From assembly GCA_016208065.1 (NCBI GenBank), contig JACQYU010000100.1:1-7481 (forward strand): a stretch of DNA of 7,481 nucleotides, in the 5' to 3' direction. The stretch is from Candidatus Falkowiibacteriota bacterium (GTDB taxonomy: Bacteria; Patescibacteriota; Patescibacteriia; Patescibacteriales; GWC2-42-12). The notes below the pieces were generated by a model that was not told the origin of the DNA, did not search any database, and saw nothing but the letters and a program-made list of their open reading frames with translations. The position numbers were made by a program, and so were the translations under genes. This document shows, piece after piece, positions 5,333-7,481 of this stretch. Positions within the stretch are counted from its first letter, which is position 1. The number at the start of each line of letters is the position of its first letter.

Positions 5333-6613
5333 TTAAGGCCTCTCCAATTCTAACAAATCATTACTCATTTGCCTTTTGAGTTCTTCGGCATCGTTAAACC
5401 TCATTACTTCCCTGATTTTTCTGATTTCCCTGATTTTTATTATCTTGTCAGCCGGCCCGTTAACCCGGTCTTTAATGTATAATTCCAAAGAAGCCGGCTC
5501 GTTAAAGGTTTCTTTTTGGCCGTAAAAGAGAAGCCCTCTATATATTTTACCACTAATTTCGCTTTCTACTAAATAGAGGCCGTAATTTATGTCAATTTGA
5601 TCGTTATCCAAATTAATTGTCGGAAAGCCAAGCCGCGCGCCCCTGCCTAATCCGCTTTTAATTTTAGCCTTAAATTCAAACTTGGGCGATTTTTCTCCGA
5701 ACACAATTTTTAAAAACGCCATGAATAAAATTAAGCTGGCAACTATTTGAATCGGGCTTAAAACATTATGGTTGATAAAATAATCTAAAATCACGGCGGA
5801 AAAGGGCCAGAATAATTCTAAGATGGTTGAAGCCGAAGCCGTAACCCTTTTTAAGCCGTAATAATAAATAAACATGGCCGCGGCGCCGCTGGTAAAAACA
5901 ATTATAATCAAATACTGCCAGTGCATGCCGGTAACCGTCGAAAACTTAAATAAGTCGCCGGTCGCGAGCGCGTAAACTAAAACCAATAAGCTTGTAAGGC
6001 CGAATCTTAAGGCCGCCGTAGACTTAAAATCAAGATGGTTAACGATTCTCTTGCCGAAAACCGTAGATGAGCCAAAAGCAAAGGCGGCGATTAAAGAATA
6101 AAAAGCGGCATTATGCAAAAAATTTATTTCTCCTAAATTCAAGCCGGTTTTGCCAAAAGCTAAAAAATAAGCCGCGGCGATGGCCACAAGCGCCCAAGCA
6201 TAAAACGATTTTCTTAAGCGCTCGCCTAAAATCAATCTGGCCATTAACAGCGCGAAAACCGGCTGGAGTTTTTGCAGTATCACTACGGTGGCGAAGGTAA
6301 CTGATCCGTCCATGGCGGCGAAAAAGGCTTTGGTAATCATAATCGTGCCTAAAGCGCCGCCGAAAAAAGCCACCCAGCCGATCGCCGCCCACTCTTTGCT
6401 TTTAAGCAATTTTATTTTGCGCCAGCTTAAAAAAATAAACGGGCTTAAAACTAAAAAGCCTAAAATATGCTCAAGCATCACTACTAAAGCGGCCGGCAGG
6501 GCATAAAGCTTGGAACGGATAAAAACTCCGTCCAAGCTCCAAAGCAAAGCCGCCAGCATAATAGCTAAAGCGCCGAAAACCCACTGTTTTTCTAATTTAA
6601 ACGATTTCTGCAT
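5333..6613 (-). CDS. EamA/DMT-superfamily permease fused to a riboflavin kinase domain
   Basis: Encodes 426 aa in two parts. Residues 10-305 hold about ten membrane helices in two EamA-like repeats; LQKLQPVFALLMARLILGER (113-132, around the fourth helix) is typical of the first repeat. Lys-rich ends before helix 1 and after helix 10 place both termini in the cytoplasm. Residues 312-424 are a riboflavin kinase domain: GLGRGARLGFPTINL (321-335) is the nucleotide/Mg-binding motif with Thr332 and Asn334, LELYI contains the expected catalytic Glu377, and FNDAEELKRQMSNDLLEL (406-423) is the C-terminal helix. The FMN adenylyltransferase part of RibF is absent, so the expected product is FMN. Known DMT riboflavin importers (RibN, ImpX) make riboflavin the likely substrate, trapped by phosphorylation after entry; the coupling is inference. 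The start is fixed: an in-frame TAA lies at 6629-6631, and AAAGGGGG sits 9 bases before the ATG. An unrelated transporter carrying a divergent kinase domain remains possible. Confidence 0.9.
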   Translation of the reverse strand: MQKSFKLEKQWVFGALAIMLAALLWSLDGVFIRSKLYALPAALVVMLEHILGFLVLSPFIFLSWRKIKLLKSKEWAAIGWVAFFGGALGTIMITKAFFAAMDGSVTFATVVILQKLQPVFALLMARLILGERLRKSFYAWALVAIAAAYFLAFGKTGLNLGEINFLHNAAFYSLIAAFAFGSSTVFGKRIVNHLDFKSTAALRFGLTSLLVLVYALATGDLFKFSTVTGMHWQYLIIIVFTSGAAAMFIYYYGLKRVTASASTILELFWPFSAVILDYFINHNVLSPIQIVASLILFMAFLKIVFGEKSPKFEFKAKIKSGLGRGARLGFPTINLDNDQIDINYGLYLVESEISGKIYRGLLFYGQKETFNEPASLELYIKDRVNGPADKIIKIREIRKIREVMRFNDAEELKRQMSNDLLELERP

Positions 6614-6619
6614 AACTTT

Positions 6620-6630
6620 ACGCCCCCTTT
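6620..6630 (-). promoter_or_regulatory. Shine-Dalgarno-like site supplied by the repeat arm
   Basis: Read on the minus strand AAAGGGGG (6623-6630) lies 9 bases before the ATG at 6613 and can pair with the anti-SD of 16S rRNA through a G-U wobble. It is also one strand of the left-arm hairpin of the inverted repeat, so folding of the hairpin would hide it. Confidence 0.5.
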
Positions 6631-6740
6631 AACAAAGGGGGTTAGGGGGATTTTAAACGTTTCACTTAAATAACCACGATTATACCACGCAACAACTAAA
6701 AATCCCCCGCCCTTTGGGCGACCCCTTTGTTAAAGGGGTC
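6623..6740. repeat. MITE-like inverted repeat, about 118 bp, no coding capacity
   Basis: This element fills the metK-permease gap. The outer 17 bp, CCCCTTTAACAAAGGGG at 6624-6640, is the exact reverse complement of 6722-6738. Inside, GGGGGATTTT (6645-6654) mirrors AAAATCCCCC (6699-6708). The arms differ by a small insertion in the right arm that forms its own hairpin (CGCCC-TTT-GGGCG, 6708-6720). Each arm is itself palindromic: 6623-6641 is an 8-bp stem with a 3-base loop, and 6720-6740 is a 9-bp stem with a 3-base loop. The 44-bp centre (6655-6698) is unlike the arms and starts with AAACGTTT. No target-site duplication is obvious. The CCCCCTTT...GGGGGATTTT style is that of dispersed bacterial palindromic repeats. 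Copies elsewhere in the genome are expected but cannot be seen here. Confidence 0.8.
6697..6740 (-). terminator. Possible terminator after metK within the repeat
   Basis: Read on the minus strand, 8 bases after the metK stop comes the perfect 9-bp stem GACCCCTTT-AAC-AAAGGGGTC, then the stem CGCCC-AAA-GGGCG and GGGGATTTTTAG. The T run is separated from the second stem by GGGGA, which is not ideal for an intrinsic terminator. The repeat may serve this role secondarily. Confidence 0.4.
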
Positions 6741-6748
6741 TGAATTAA

Positions 6749-7481
6749 TTATATCTTCCCCTCTTTCTTTAATATCCCCGCCTTATCAATCGCTTCCCAA
6801 GGAAAATCTTTGCCTGATCTGCCAAAATGCCCGTAAGCCGCGGTTTTCTGATAAATCGGCCGCTTTAAATTTAAATGGTCAATAATTTGCTTGGGGCGGA
6901 AATCAAAATGCTTATGGATTAATTCTAAAATTTTGCTTTCGGCCGTTTTGTTGGTGCCATAAGTGTCAATATAAACTCCAACCGGTTTAGCCACGCCGAT
7001 AGCGTAAGCCACCTGCACTAAACAGCGATCAGCCAGGCCGGCGGCCACCACGTTTTTAGCCACATAGCGCGCCATATAAGCGCCCGAGCGGTCAACCTTG
7101 GAAACGCATTTGCCGGAAAAAGCGCCGCCGCCATGAGGCGCGGCTCCGCCATAAGTATCAACGATAATTTTTCGTCCGGTTAATCCGGCATCGGCCGGCG
7201 GTCCGCCCAAAATAAATTTACCGGTAGCGTTTATGAAAACCTTGGTTTTTGAGTCAAGCAATCGGCCGGCTACCGGCTTAATTACTTTATTTAAAATATC
7301 GGCTCTTAATTTATTGGTGCTGACGCTTTTAGCGTGATGGGCCGCGATTACCACGGTCTCTAGCCGCTTGGCCTTGCCATTGTCATATTCAATCGTAACC
7401 TGGCTTTTGCCATCAGGCCTTAAATAAGGCAAAACTTTCTTTTTTCTAACTTCGGCTAATTTTTTGGTTAATTTATGCGCG
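6749..7481 (-). CDS. metK: S-adenosylmethionine synthetase, C-terminal 243 residues (5' end beyond window)
   Basis: MetK makes S-adenosylmethionine from methionine and ATP in the cytoplasm. The frame is open to the right edge, starting at [17 protein letters not shown] at 7430-7432 is internal and is not the start. The true start and about a third of the protein (usual length near 380-400 aa) lie outside. Motifs seen, with E. coli numbering from memory: LRPDGKSQV (Lys165), [13 protein letters not shown] (Arg244, Lys245), HGGGAFSGK (Lys265), SKVDRS (Lys269, Asp271), [15 protein letters not shown], and the C-terminal AAYGHFGR ... FPWE. The residue after Lys265, normally Asp or Glu in the family signature, is Cys (codon 7106-7108), followed by Val where Pro is usual. 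The other catalytic residues visible are intact, so the enzyme is probably active. Stop codon TAA; the inverted repeat follows within 10 bp. Neighbours show no pathway link. Confidence 0.97.
   Translation of the reverse strand, partial: AHKLTKKLAEVRKKKVLPYLRPDGKSQVTIEYDNGKAKRLETVVIAAHHAKSVSTNKLRADILNKVIKPVAGRLLDSKTKVFINATGKFILGGPPADAGLTGRKIIVDTYGGAAPHGGGAFSGKCVSKVDRSGAYMARYVAKNVVAAGLADRCLVQVAYAIGVAKPVGVYIDTYGTNKTAESKILELIHKHFDFRPKQIIDHLNLKRPIYQKTAAYGHFGRSGKDFPWEAIDKAGILKKEGKI

Noticed and set aside
6111..6392. Minus-strand 93-codon frame and plus-strand frames at 6067-6300 and 6288-6506
   Set aside because: They lie wholly inside the permease-kinase gene in other frames, with Arg-rich translations and no leader.
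6614..6748. FMN riboswitch upstream of the permease-kinase gene
   Set aside because: The space is wholly taken by the inverted repeat. I see no conserved RFN-element core or multi-stem layout.
1..7481. Alternative genetic code with UGA as glycine, as in Gracilibacteria/Absconditabacteria
   Set aside because: No stop in the window is TGA, but no reading frame contains an internal TGA either, and all genes are full or open under the standard bacterial code.

Overview
The window looks like a chromosomal stretch from a Patescibacteria (CPR) type bacterium. This is inferred from gene content and style, not proven: an AT-leaning genome, a compact run of PrgI / TraC-like / VirB4 genes of the kind common in that group, poor or absent Shine-Dalgarno sequences, and heptad-repeat intergenic spacers. 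The standard bacterial code fits. The visible stops are five TAA and one TAG, and no reading frame needs TGA as a sense codon. All seven supported genes lie on the minus strand, so transcription runs from the right end of the window to the left.

Right end (6749-7481): the C-terminal two thirds of metK, S-adenosylmethionine synthetase, cut by the window edge. It has one striking substitution next to the phosphate-binding loop (Cys where Asp/Glu is expected). Between metK and the next gene (6623-6740) is a MITE-like inverted repeat of about 118 bp whose arms each carry their own GC-rich hairpin. It may end metK transcription, and its left arm supplies the only good Shine-Dalgarno-like sequence in the window.

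5333-6613: a fusion of a ten-helix EamA/DMT-superfamily permease with a C-terminal riboflavin kinase domain that has no FAD synthetase part. It suggests coupled uptake and phosphorylation of riboflavin, and is the strongest candidate here for an under-described system.

455-5233: a type IV secretion-like block. In transcription order it holds a 470-aa three-part soluble protein of unknown function, a PrgI-family two-helix membrane protein, a TraC-like protein resembling a VirB4 N-terminal part, and a VirB4 ATPase with intact Walker A and B motifs. After a 188-bp gap a single-pass membrane protein runs off the left edge. Its layout (short N-terminus, helix, Pro/Ala linker, helical then beta-like domain) resembles VirB8-type T4SS subunits. 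The first four genes are closely spaced (16-64 bp) and probably form one transcript.

Two intergenic regions (471-613 and 5247-5330) share an unusual grammar: 7-bp words ending in CTAA, then ACAA, facing an inverted arm. A fragment of the second word type also fills the 23-bp spacer before the TraC-like gene. No tRNA, rRNA, CRISPR array or insertion sequence with a transposase was seen, and no gene-free stretch exceeds 300 bp.
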